Shown here piece after piece: positions 1 to 6,757 of a stretch of DNA of 9,953 nucleotides. The stretch comes from Synechococcus sp. CO36386bin_37 (lineage in GTDB: Bacteria; Cyanobacteriota; Cyanobacteriia; PCC-6307; Cyanobiaceae). The notes under the pieces were generated by a model, which worked only from the letters and a program-made list of their open reading frames with translations, did no database searches and was not told where the DNA came from. The stretch's first letter is position 1; every line of letters begins with the position of its first letter. The stretch spans positions 1 through 9,953 of the forward strand of contig WTGE01000019.1 of the NCBI GenBank assembly GCA_011525445.1, in the 5' to 3' direction. The position numbers and the translations under genes are program-made.

Positions 1-141
1 CGCATAGAGTTCAACTAAAACCAGAACAGTTCAGCCAAAAAGTCACGAAACGAGAAAAAGGACTCGTCGAAATTCATAACATGCAATGTATCGAAACATG
101 AGGACTCATATAAAATGCGCAATGCTGAGTAAAAAAAGCTC

Positions 142-324
142 ATGAAAAACTCGGATCAGCTTCTCAGTCGACTCAAAGAGGTACTCGAAATTGCTAAGAA
201 GAATAAGAATCAAACCTTTATTGAAAATATTGAGAGAGATATTAAAGCCATTGAAGAGGGGAATGAATCGCCAATTATCAATGAATACTTAACAGAGGGA
301 GAAATTGATATCAAGACCAAGTAA
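142..324 (+). CDS. Small charged hypothetical protein (60 aa)
   Basis: Not recognised. The 60-residue product is almost entirely helix-forming and charged. Lys-rich (KKNKNQ) and Glu-rich stretches alternate over residues 8-45, and Leu/Ile are spaced as in an amphipathic or coiled-coil helix (LLSRLKEVLEIA). The C-terminus is acidic, then basic. There is no signal peptide, membrane segment or cysteine. The ATG is preceded by an A-rich stretch rather than a clear Shine-Dalgarno site, which is common in marine picocyanobacteria. It stands alone: the next genes (388-519, 588-755) are on the opposite strand and converge on it. A small cytoplasmic helical protein is the most that can be said. Its regular amphipathic pattern argues that it is a real gene. 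Confidence 0.5.
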   Translation: MKNSDQLLSRLKEVLEIAKKNKNQTFIENIERDIKAIEEGNESPIINEYLTEGEIDIKTK

Positions 325-387
325 ATGCGGACATTATGCAATCCCCATTATTCAAATCATTTAAAAATAAAAAGCATTATATTTCAA

Positions 388-519
388 TTATTTTCTTGGC
401 CTTCGTGAAATATCCCCAAAATTATCATCATTAGGCTGCAAAAACTGCCAAACAACCGGAACAGTGAAAAGAACAATTAAGGCAATCGTTGCCCCTATAG
501 CAACAGTATAGTCTTCCAT
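388..519 (-). CDS. Small single-pass membrane protein (43 aa)
   Basis: Found by reading the minus strand directly. It runs from an ATG at 519-517 to a TAA at 390-388. The product has a short acidic N-terminus (MEDYTV), one strong hydrophobic helix at about residues 6-27 (AIGATIALIVLFTVPVVW), then a polar acidic stretch and a basic end (ISRRPRK). By the positive-inside rule the C-terminus would face the cytoplasm. The length and layout resemble the very small thylakoid or plasma-membrane proteins of cyanobacteria, but I do not recognise it as a named photosystem or cytochrome subunit. There is no clear Shine-Dalgarno site. The clean hydrophobic block with charged flanks makes chance unlikely. 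The next minus-strand gene, 588-755, has a similar layout. Confidence 0.5.
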   Translation of the reverse strand: MEDYTVAIGATIALIVLFTVPVVWQFLQPNDDNFGDISRRPRK

Positions 520-587
520 AAGGAGAGAAATTTTGAACAGATTTTAACGCATCGCTGGTATATAACAAAACAAAGGATCGTGGCCCC

Positions 588-755
588 TTAACAAAATCTG
601 ATCAAAGACGCTTCTTGGTCAGTTTTAAATAATGTTTGTTTTCGCTGTCGAGGATCATGACCATCTCTCCAAGGCGTAAAAAACAAAAAATTACCCATAA
701 CAAGAGCTGCAGTGATTAGCAACGCTGCAATCTGTTCTACTTTCTCAATGCGCAT
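588..755 (-). CDS. Small single-pass membrane protein (55 aa)
   Basis: Found by direct reading: ATG at 755-753, TAA at 590-588. The N-terminus is MRIEKVEQ, followed by one hydrophobic helix at about residues 8-28 (IAALLITAALVMGNFLFF). A polar, mostly basic tail follows (TPWRDGHDPRQRKQ, then FKTDQEASLIRF). It ends 68 bases before the start of the other small membrane gene on the same strand (388-519), so the two could share a transcript. The family is not recognised. A single-span membrane protein with a soluble tail is the only supported description. An ATG five bases upstream, in another frame, gives only a four-codon ORF. Confidence 0.5.
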   Translation of the reverse strand: MRIEKVEQIAALLITAALVMGNFLFFTPWRDGHDPRQRKQTLFKTDQEASLIRFC

Positions 756-816
756 ACATCGACCTAGCCCGCTTCATCGGCCAATCGGGCCTTGAGTGTC
801 AACGCTTGTGTCAAGA

Positions 817-1158
817 TTACGATCGTAATGGAGGCAACTCACAAAAACTGGCAACAAGGTCACCAAGATCATCTCTCTCAATCTCAAACTTGAATCCGTT
901 CACCGTCCCGGACCATTCACCCTCCTCCGGCTCCGCACGATCACCAGCCTGTTGAGAGACTTTGGTTTCGAACAGCGTTAAAAAAATATGGGATGCAACT
1001 TCAGCGGCCTGTGTAGCATCCATCTCATCAAGTTCATGGGCTGCTACAGGACATCCCTCAAGCAGCTCAGCATCAATGACAATTCCACTTCCCACGTCAG
1101 CCACCAAGGCTTTCAAGGCATCATCGTGCACGGCAGAAATCACAACCCAACCTATCAA
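817..1158 (-). CDS. Hypothetical acidic protein (about 113 aa)
   Basis: Not recognised. The 113-residue acidic product has a beta-strand-like N-terminus (IGWVVISAV) and a helical middle rich in Ala, Glu and Asp (HELDEMDATQAAEVASHIFLT). A C-terminal segment looks like two strands and a turn (EWSGTVNGFKFEIERDD). There is no signal peptide and no membrane helix. The longest frame starts at a TTG (1158-1156). A GTG five codons in (1143-1141) is an alternative, and no ATG fits before residue 46. A TGA lies eight codons upstream, so the frame is closed. The opposite strand is also open in two frames over this stretch, but those products are Ser/His-rich and unstructured, as expected of shadows. Codon choice here looks more G+C-rich than in the flanking gaps, which favours a real gene. 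Confidence 0.5.
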   Translation of the reverse strand: MIGWVVISAVHDDALKALVADVGSGIVIDAELLEGCPVAAHELDEMDATQAAEVASHIFLTLFETKVSQQAGDRAEPEEGEWSGTVNGFKFEIERDDLGDLVASFCELPPLRS

Positions 1159-1315
1159 AACGGTTTTAGTGCATATCGGTCAAGTTTGAGCAGACCACTC
1201 TCGATGACTGGCACGTTCAGCAAACAAAACGATTGCATTCACGCCAAACCTACACACATAGGACAAGAGCACACCGCACAAAAATGGCGCAACTCAAGCC
1301 AAACTGCATTAGAAC

Positions 1316-1531
1316 ATGAAAGCAGCAATCATTGGCGACAAGATGCGCTTCGTCTACTTCAGTATTCTCTTTGCCACTGCTTACTGGTTTCTTGTGTCGC
1401 TCGTTCGCTGGTTACTTGCCAAGCGTAGAAGCAACCTCATCGTTGAAACACAACAACGGAAGGCCAATGTGAAAGCGCTTGAACGAGCCTGGTCCGTAGA
1501 ACAATCCAAACTGGACGATGAACAACAATAG
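1316..1531 (+). CDS. Small membrane-anchored protein with helical tail (71 aa)
   Basis: Not recognised. After a short N-terminus (MKAAIIGDK) comes a hydrophobic helix at about residues 11-34 (RFVYFSILFATAYWFLVSLV), then a basic cluster (RWLLAKRR). An amphipathic, probably coiled-coil tail runs over about residues 40-71 and is rich in Gln, Lys and Glu. This is a typical layout for a single-span membrane protein with its C-terminus in the cytoplasm. A second ATG at 1343 (residue 10) would also keep the whole helix, and neither start has a clear Shine-Dalgarno site. A 16-bp imperfect palindrome begins three bases after the stop codon. Frames on the opposite strand across this interval are Ser/Cys-rich and look like shadows. 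Confidence 0.5.
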   Translation: MKAAIIGDKMRFVYFSILFATAYWFLVSLVRWLLAKRRSNLIVETQQRKANVKALERAWSVEQSKLDDEQQ

Positions 1532-1533
1532 AT

Positions 1534-1549
1534 ATACAGTGCATTGTAT
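1534..1549. repeat. Imperfect 16-bp palindrome after the 1316 gene
   Basis: ATACAGTGCATTGTAT is a self-complementary sequence: five Watson-Crick pairs on each side, one G-T mismatch pair, and a TGCA centre. It starts three bases after the stop at 1529-1531. It could be a binding site for a dimeric protein or a short hairpin. No U-tract follows, so it is not a standard terminator. Confidence 0.25.
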
Positions 1550-1582
1550 TGAAAGTTTAAAATCATTCCGAACATTGAACAT

Positions 1583-1599
1583 CCAAAATATATTTTTGG
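1583..1599 (+). terminator. Weak AT-rich hairpin, possible terminator
   Basis: CCAAAA at 1583-1588 pairs with TTTTGG at 1594-1599 around a 5-base loop. The T-run is inside the 3' arm rather than after it. The hairpin lies 52 bases after the stop of the 1316-1531 gene and could end its transcript. The stem is weak, so this is only a possibility. Confidence 0.2.
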
Positions 1600-1715
1600 C
1601 AAAGTTTCCGGTAAGATCACCAATGACCTTCTTGTCCAATTGAAAAAATTCAAAATTAGCCAACTTGCTATTATTGTCAATAAGAAAAACCAAATTTTGC
1701 TGACGATTAATTCAT

Positions 1716-1952
1716 TCAAGGGATGTTTAGTCTAGTAAAACCTGAATTCTCATGGGCAAGCTTTCCTGTCATAAGAGAAATGCCCGGACAGGCAAGAAGG
1801 TTGATGAAATCATCGAACAGACTAAATCGGTTTAATATAATGCGTCCAAGTGCAAATCCTACGGAGGCGTTCAGCAACAAAATCAAAGCGATCATCCATG
1901 CCAAGAAGCCAAGAATCAGAAAAGACAACTTCAATGTTCCCCATGTAACCAT
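1716..1952 (-). CDS. Small hydrophobic membrane protein (78 aa)
   Basis: Not recognised. The start chosen is the ATG at 1952-1950. A TTG two codons further upstream only adds MT. Residues 7-28 form a long hydrophobic helix (LKLSFLILGFLAWMIALILL). A second, shorter hydrophobic stretch at about 29-42 ends in an Arg-containing segment, and a third weak one (FINLLACPGISLM) precedes a polar C-terminus. One or two membrane spans are likely. The opposite strand carries a longer 123-codon frame (1723-2094), but its product is Lys/Arg/Gln-rich with no periodicity. I take it as the shadow, though the choice is not certain. The region is AT-rich, so chance hydrophobicity cannot be excluded. Confidence 0.35.
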   Translation of the reverse strand: MVTWGTLKLSFLILGFLAWMIALILLLNASVGFALGRIILNRFSLFDDFINLLACPGISLMTGKLAHENSGFTRLNIP

Positions 1953-2110
1953 AGTCAATCAACAACGAATGAAACAAGACCAACCACATCGTTTCATGCT
2001 TATACAAGAGTGTAAGCGACAACATATTAAACAACAATTGAAGTTGTCTGTTAAAGCAATAAAGATAGTTAGAGAATTAAAAATCACAGAATAAGGACTC
2101 ATACTGTTAA

Positions 2111-2139
2111 GTCCTCAGCTCTGAAACAGAGAAGAGGAC
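2111..2139. repeat. Strong hairpin between 1952 gene and exoprotein gene
   Basis: GTCCTC (2111-2116) pairs with GAGGAC (2134-2139), and CTCTG (2119-2123) pairs with CAGAG (2127-2131) around an AAA loop. Two bases on each side form a small internal loop. This gives eleven base pairs in 29 bases. It lies about 110 bases past the stop of the minus-strand exoprotein gene and could be a transcript-end structure. No U-tract follows on either strand, so a classical intrinsic terminator is not supported. Confidence 0.4.
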
Positions 2140-2162
2140 AACAAAAATCGTCTAAAACAAAC

Positions 2163-2245
2163 TAAAGATCACCCTGTTCAATGCTATTTCAAACAATGTT
2201 TGAGGAAGTCAAAGCTATTCACGAGCATAGTATCAGTGATCTTTA
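2163..2245. repeat. 10-bp inverted repeat with a nested hairpin
   Basis: TAAAGATCAC (2163-2172) is exactly complementary to GTGATCTTTA (2236-2245), with a 63-base interior. Inside it, TCAAAC (2189-2194) pairs with GTTTGA (2198-2203) around an AAT loop. The right arm ends six bases before the stop codon (2251-2253) of the minus-strand exoprotein gene, so in its transcript this would fold directly after the coding region. It may protect the 3' end or stop transcription. Confidence 0.4.
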
Positions 2246-2250
2246 TGCAT

Positions 2251-3873
2251 TCATGACAAAAGCACTTGATCGAGGCTAATGGACCCAGTCTGAATTTCAA
2301 CTGCGAGATCAGTTCCGAAAGAACCTACTTTCCAGGTGCTTGAATTCAGTTGATTAATTTGAATAGAATTGGCTTCCAAACCTAAGGAGCTGAGATCCAA
2401 TCGATCATCCACTGAGAATCCAACGATTCGATCCGGATTAGCCAGAGTTGAGTCCTCAATACTCTCCAGAACAAACCGATCGGCACCATCGGCACCAATG
2501 AGAAGATCACCACCCAATCCCCCAACCAATGTGTCGTCACCTTCCATTGACTCAAGCCGGTCAGCATCAAAAGTGCCGATCAACAAATCATCACCAGGAG
2601 TGCCGAGTTTAGGCAACATAGCGAGTTCAGTGGAATAGGGCTGTGTGATTCCCGTAGGAATTGGACGTACCGCATCACCATCGGTCCCGGCAAACAGAGG
2701 AAGTCGCAGAGCATCTTCCTCTCGCCTGAAAAACCCATCCACCAGCTCTCCATTGGGAGCCACCTCCTCCCAGGGCAAATGAATGTGATCGGCATGTAAA
2801 CTCCATCCAGGAGCGAAACCCTCCTCATTATTTCGGAAACTTAGATCTTCGTAACTTGAATCGAGTAGCCGCTCATAAAGCTCACTCCCAGCTTCCGGCA
2901 GATTCATATAATCGGAACTCACAAGATGTAAGTTATTGTCGATTTTGCCGTAGTGAAGTTGAAGCTGGAGCTGAGGTAGTAATAAGGGATGCTCATTTGA
3001 GCCAGCTCCATAGTTGAGATGGCTTTTATGATCACTGCTATCAAGTTGTTCACCATTCCAGTGATCAGGAAATATAACAACAGCTTGAAGAGGCAGATCT
3101 CGCCACTGATCACCAAGAGGAATGTGGTCATAAGAAGCCGATTCGCCAATATAATTCCAAAACACCTGTGCTCTCGACTGTCGTTCACTCGGACGGGCCG
3201 ATCCAGCAATCATTTTCATTCCGACTGGCATATTGACCAGACGATTCGGGTCGTTGGGCTGAACAACGCTGTAATAGGCAATCGATGTTGATAACGGTGT
3301 GACGTAACTCCACTCACCACCTAGACCATCTCTTCCTTCATTAATTAAACTCGGTGCCCAATATGTCGAGAGATTATTGGTCGGTTGCGCAGCAGATGTA
3401 CCTGCCGCCAACAACGAACTCACTGTGGAATTCTCATCAGTACTGGTATTCGCAAAGAAATCATGGGCGTGCATAAAGTTCGCATTGCCAGGGGAAACAA
3501 TCGGATCAGTGGTGTCTCGATGACTGAAACCAATATTTGAGACAAATTCGCCCTGTGAGAATCCTGTCAGATCAAAAGGATTGATCTCTTCGTTCGTTAC
3601 AGCTTCATCCTCAAAGGGAGCAACAACATCCACCGCACCAATCATCTGATTGTCGTCAAGATCAATTTGAAACAGAAGCTCGTTGCTTGCATTGGAGATC
3701 ACACCGGGGCCCTCTTCACCAATGAATAGGCCGTTTTCATCCACAATCCAATTGAAGTCCCCCCATGGACCACGATCGAGCACGCGGATTCTTCCCAGAT
3801 CATCGACCGCAGCACCAACCAGTTCAGCTTCTCCCCGCTGCAAAGGAACACCACCTTGCCAATAATTGTCCTC
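2251..3873 (-). pseudogene. Trp-rich repeat / DUF1996-like / RTX C-terminal half, cut off by in-frame TGA
   Basis: This is the same reading frame as the GH17 gene 3874-5754, separated from it only by the TGA at 3876-3874. Numbering continues from that gene as codons 628-1167. It opens with the rest of the second Trp-rich repeat (ending FQIDLDDNQMIG). A DUF1996-like domain follows at about residues 730-1000, recognised from TDPIVSPG, the His-x-His pair at 762/764 (MHAHDFF), STYWAPSL, FPDHWNGEQLDSSDH, KSHLNY and HADHIHLPW. I know DUF1996 mainly from secreted fungal and actinobacterial proteins, and its function is unknown. At about 1049-1097 come short RTX-type Gly/Asp repeats (GTPGDD, EGDDTLVGG, GADGADRF), which bind calcium. 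The last 70 residues are acidic and Leu/Ser-rich, like type I secretion signals. Translated separately it would have to begin at a poor internal TTG near 3843, so it is probably not expressed on its own. Confidence 0.75.
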
Positions 3874-3924
3874 TCATCCACTTCCAAGTGGCTCCTCATC
3901 GCCTATCTGCACATAAGCCTGTCC
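3653..3924. repeat. Trp-rich tandem repeat, distal copy
   Basis: Compared with the copy 396 bp away (exactly 132 codons), bases 3653-3870 are identical over 218 bp and 3885-3924 are identical over 40 bp. Between them, 3871-3884 differs at seven of 14 positions, and this patch holds the TGA. Outside the identical blocks the two repeats diverge normally. Confidence 0.9.
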
Positions 3925-5754
3925 GGTGTCCTCGTCAACCAACAACGTTGCACTTCCGGAATCAGAGATGAAGCCGAAGCTGGACACATCTGGATCGGGC
4001 GTCGTAGCAACGAGCTCGACAACTTCCTCAGGCCCAATCACCTGATTCTCGTCAAGATCAATTTGAAACAGAAGCTCGTTGCTTGCATTGGAGATCACAC
4101 CGGGGCCCTCTTCACCAATGAATAGGCCGTTTTCATCCACAATCCAATTGAAGTCCCCCCATGGACCACGATCGAGCACGCGGATTCTTCCCAGATCATC
4201 GACCGCAGCACCAACCAGTTCAGCTTCTCCCCGCTGCAAAGGAACACCACCTTGCCAATAATTGTCATCACGTCGAATGGCAAGTGGCTCCTCATCGCCT
4301 ATCTGCACATAAGCCTGTCCAGTAGCGTCATCAATCAATAGAAGCGCGCGACCGGAATCGGAGATCAAACGAAGGCCAGGGAGATCTTTCGTGGGTTCGA
4401 TATCCAAATTCTGTGTTGAGTAAAAGCTAGAACTCGCATCAAACTTGGCAACTCCTACCTCAGATTCATCACCTTCATTATAAATACCCCAAAAATCATC
4501 GCCTCCCTTCCAAGACTCGTCGCTAAAATTAAAATAAAACAGTGAATCAAACTGCGCTTCTTCACTCGCAATATATTGATTAACTTTCTGAAAATAAGAT
4601 TCCATGTTGTCTATATTAGTAACACTTTCAGAATAGCCACCACTTTGCCATCCAGTTTCACCGAGAATTAATGGAGTATCAGCAAGATCAAAGCCATCAA
4701 GAATCGAGCGAAACAGCGCTTCATCTTGCTTTAAAACGTTCATTTGAAGCTCAGGTGTCCATTCTGGATTGAAACGATTATCAAAAAAACCTGCGTATGA
4801 ATGGACATTCACATAATCAAGTGATTGAAGAAGATCTGCGCCCTGCTGGTTCCAAAAACTACTGTCAGACCTGAGTGTTTCACCAGAAAAATTGTATGTA
4901 ATTGACAAGTCGCTAAGCGCCCGAAACATCTCAACATGCTGAAGGACATCGGATACTTCAAGAGCATTTGGATTCCAATCCGCTAACTGTTCATTACCAA
5001 GACTGACCCCAAGAACATATTGCTCATAAGGTTGAAGGATATCAACAGCTTCATTTATTAATTGCAACGGGTCGTTGTTACTGGTTATATAAACTCCGGC
5101 CTGAACTTTCAGATCAAGTCCTAATTGATCAATGGTCTCAAGTATTTTTCCAGTGTAAGAATTGGTACCCCAAGTCCGAATTGTGTCAAATCCTAGATTT
5201 GATACTTCGAGCAAGGCGGCTTCAAGACGTTGATCACTCGGCCATTGTCCCTGTGAATCAATGGAAAAACCAATTCCCTGACGACCTTCCCAGAATGTTT
5301 TGGAGGAGCCATCAGCACTGGCCAATCCCAATGACGGGGGTTCTTCAGAAGAAGCAGATGTCATGGATAAATCATTACCAGAGGAATCAATTGATTCTGC
5401 TGTCACATCTATGTAGGGATTCTTCAAATCTTCACCAATCACACTGAATTCAGAACTGGCCACAACAGGAGTGCCATCTGAATCGATAGCCGACACCTCC
5501 ACCCGATAAGCACCAGCAGCCTGTGGTTCAACCATCAAACGCCAATGACCATCTGCACTCACAACAAAACCTGTATGGTCGATCGCCTCCCCAAAGGTGT
5601 CATCCGGCCGCCAGTACTGTCCGGAATCAAGATGAAGAATCCTCACCTGAATGCCAGTGCCAATACTGCTACCGGATAAAGCACCGTAAATCGCTGTTTG
5701 AACGCCCGTCATCATGACAACATCAGAATTGGGCCAAATCAGAAGGTCATTCAT
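3874..5754 (-). CDS. GH17-type glucan endo-1,3-beta-glucosidase, N-terminal part of a larger exoprotein
   Basis: The 626-residue product starts at the ATG at 5754. No hydrophobic signal peptide is present, in keeping with export by a C-terminal type I signal. Residues 1-106 look like an Ig-like beta-sandwich (GAYRVEVSAIDSDGTPV). Residues about 150-440 form a GH17-like barrel. GVSLGNEQ carries the probable acid/base Glu255, LILGETGWQSGG matches the family's nucleophile motif (Glu366), and SDESWKGGDDFWGIY matches the barrel end. GH17 enzymes cleave beta-1,3-glucans such as laminarin. Residues 458-590 are a first Trp-rich repeat (TGQAYVQIGDEEPLAIRR, then FNWIVDENGLF and FQIDLDENQVIG), resembling cyanobacterial Trp-rich C-terminal domains. 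A second repeat begins at 592 and is cut by TGA at codon 627, where the first repeat has Arg495. The frame continues unbroken to 2251. Without the downstream half the enzyme lacks its RTX/secretion region. No Shine-Dalgarno site is seen. Confidence 0.8.
   Translation of the reverse strand: MNDLLIWPNSDVVMMTGVQTAIYGALSGSSIGTGIQVRILHLDSGQYWRPDDTFGEAIDHTGFVVSADGHWRLMVEPQAAGAYRVEVSAIDSDGTPVVASSEFSVIGEDLKNPYIDVTAESIDSSGNDLSMTSASSEEPPSLGLASADGSSKTFWEGRQGIGFSIDSQGQWPSDQRLEAALLEVSNLGFDTIRTWGTNSYTGKILETIDQLGLDLKVQAGVYITSNNDPLQLINEAVDILQPYEQYVLGVSLGNEQLADWNPNALEVSDVLQHVEMFRALSDLSITYNFSGETLRSDSSFWNQQGADLLQSLDYVNVHSYAGFFDNRFNPEWTPELQMNVLKQDEALFRSILDGFDLADTPLILGETGWQSGGYSESVTNIDNMESYFQKVNQYIASEEAQFDSLFYFNFSDESWKGGDDFWGIYNEGDESEVGVAKFDASSSFYSTQNLDIEPTKDLPGLRLISDSGRALLLIDDATGQAYVQIGDEEPLAIRRDDNYWQGGVPLQRGEAELVGAAVDDLGRIRVLDRGPWGDFNWIVDENGLFIGEEGPGVISNASNELLFQIDLDENQVIGPEEVVELVATTPDPDVSSFGFISDSGSATLLVDEDTGQAYVQIGDEEPLGSG
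4049..4320. repeat. Trp-rich tandem repeat, proximal intact copy
   Basis: This is the partner of 3653-3924, in the same orientation and offset by 396 bp. It encodes residues about 479-569 of the exoprotein and reads through without a stop (LAIRRDDNYW where the other copy has LGSG-stop-EDNYW). Perfect DNA identity next to diverged flanks suggests recent gene conversion, or an assembly effect. Confidence 0.9.
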
Positions 5755-6111
5755 TTTGAATTCGCGTGAGTAAAATTCACGGAAGAGCTACATCCTCAAA
5801 ATGCACGATGCCGAGGTCAAAGATCTGACTCAATCAAGAATAATCTGTGACTGGATTTGACTATGAATGATGAACAAAGGAAACCAAGCAAGCAATACAG
5901 AACGTATAAATCTACAGACAAGCTGATGACATTATCAACCAAAGGACAGAACAATAGACTCACGTTAATCAACCCGATTCATCGACGTGTATGCCCGTCC
6001 CGCAAGTGTTGCTATTAGGCATCCATCACTGTGAATGAAAAATTTAATCGTGTTGTTGCACCAAAATGACAAACCAAAAGGGATTAAGTTATTGGCCCAA
6101 CCATAGAAGCG
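5755..6111. other. Divergent intergenic region between GH17 and cupin genes
   Basis: This 357-base AT-rich gap lies between two divergently transcribed genes and should hold promoters for both. I could not fix -10/-35 boxes with confidence. Apart from the dyad at 5765-5781, the only other item is a 51-codon frame from an ATG at 5863 to a TAG at 6016-6018. Its product is Lys/Arg/Thr-rich with no domain or membrane helix, and I do not call it a gene. Confidence 0.5.
5765..5781. promoter_or_regulatory. Short inverted repeat in the leader of the GH17 gene
   Basis: CGTGA (5765-5769) and TCACG (5777-5781) form a 5-bp dyad with a 7-base spacer, starting 10 bases upstream of the GH17 start codon at 5754. 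It could be an operator or a leader hairpin near the start site. The arms are short, so chance is possible. Confidence 0.25.
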
Positions 6112-6558
6112 ATGATCCGCTCAACACTTGCCGCTACAGCACTGTGCCTAATCAGTTGCGGTGTTCAGAGAGTGAGCGCTGAACAAGTCGAGGAGCAGCT
6201 TGAGCCAATCTCTTCAGAAGTGTTACTACAGGCATCCATGTCCTGGAAAGGAGACCAGTACGAATATCCCCAGGGCAAACCACTCATCACTGTAAAAACA
6301 GTTCTCTTCCAGCCGGGGGCAAAGTCAAAACCTCACTCCCATGACATGCCAGGAGCTGCACTCATTCAAGAAGGAGAACTTCTTTGCGAAGTTCCGTCGA
6401 CGGGACTCACCAAACGTTTTGTGAAAGGGGAGGTCCTCCCTACCACTTTTAAAAATGATCTCCATACCTGCGAAAACACTGGAACACAAGCTGCCAAGGC
6501 ATTGGTTTTTTATGCGGGAGTCGTTGGACTACCAACTTCGTACTACATCCAGAGATGA
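6112..6558 (+). CDS. Exported cupin-fold protein, possible lipoprotein
   Basis: The 148-residue product begins with a signal sequence: MIRS, then a hydrophobic core (TLAATALCLIS). Two processing sites are possible. LISC ending at Cys16 fits a lipobox, giving a membrane-anchored lipoprotein. VSA ending at residue 23 fits signal peptidase I, giving a soluble periplasmic protein. Residues about 55-140 form a single cupin barrel. The first cupin motif is GAKSKPHSHDMPGAALIQEG, with probable metal ligands His75 and His77. The second motif covers GEVLPTTFKNDLHTCENTG with His118. The usual Glu of motif 1 is not in place, so metal use is uncertain. Small periplasmic cupins of this size bind or modify small molecules, but the substrate cannot be read. 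It is divergent from the GH17 gene and appears monocistronic. The ATG start gives a complete signal peptide, which supports it. Confidence 0.85.
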   Translation: MIRSTLAATALCLISCGVQRVSAEQVEEQLEPISSEVLLQASMSWKGDQYEYPQGKPLITVKTVLFQPGAKSKPHSHDMPGAALIQEGELLCEVPSTGLTKRFVKGEVLPTTFKNDLHTCENTGTQAAKALVFYAGVVGLPTSYYIQR

Positions 6559-6664
6559 TTGCATTTGCTGAGATCGACTGGTGTGCAGGGGATTAGCAAA
6601 GAATAAGTCCAGTAAAAAGCCAAGCTCAGATAACTGTCTTGTTTCCAGCATTCGCCATCAGCAC

Positions 6665-6739
6665 ATGGCTATGGAGTGGCTGGTTCGTGACGGTCTTCAT
6701 CTCCTGCAGAGAGAAACCATTCAGGTCGTCTGTCGCTAA
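6665..6739 (+). pseudogene. Short coding-like remnant (24 codons)
   Basis: The frame reads MAMEWLVRDGLHLLQRETIQ and ends VVCR before TAA. It is open upstream without a stop back to at least 6600, with no better start codon. The sequence looks protein-like (amphipathic, few low-complexity residues) although it is too short to stand alone. It could be the decayed C-terminus of a gene. I do not recognise the family, and chance is a real alternative. Confidence 0.2.
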
Positions 6740-6757
6740 GAGCGACTTGGCCCTGTC

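Noticed and set aside
3..101. Frame open from the window edge to a TGA, about 32 codons, which could be a C-terminus entering the window
   Set aside because: Too short and with no recognisable motif. Chance frames of this size are common.
1381..1719. Minus-strand frame of 112 codons with a hydrophobic N-terminus
   Set aside because: Only the first 30 or so residues look membrane-like. The rest is Ser/Cys/Arg-rich and lies antisense to the better-supported 1316-1531 gene.
1723..2094. Plus-strand frame of 123 codons opposite the 1716-1952 gene
   Set aside because: The product is Lys/Arg/Gln-rich without periodicity or domain. The opposite strand gives a more convincing membrane protein.
3844..3890. 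Frameshift between the two exoprotein frames
   Set aside because: Aligning the two repeats shows equal length, and the two frames are in the same phase (1911 bases apart). The break is a nonsense codon, not an indel.
3683..4261. Identical 60-codon plus-strand frames at 3683-3865 and 4079-4261, and matching 66-codon minus-strand frames
   Set aside because: These are shadows of the Trp-rich tandem repeat. Their duplication simply reflects the repeated DNA.
5863..6018. 51-codon plus-strand frame in the GH17/cupin intergenic region
   Set aside because: Basic, low-information product with no Shine-Dalgarno site, domain or membrane helix.
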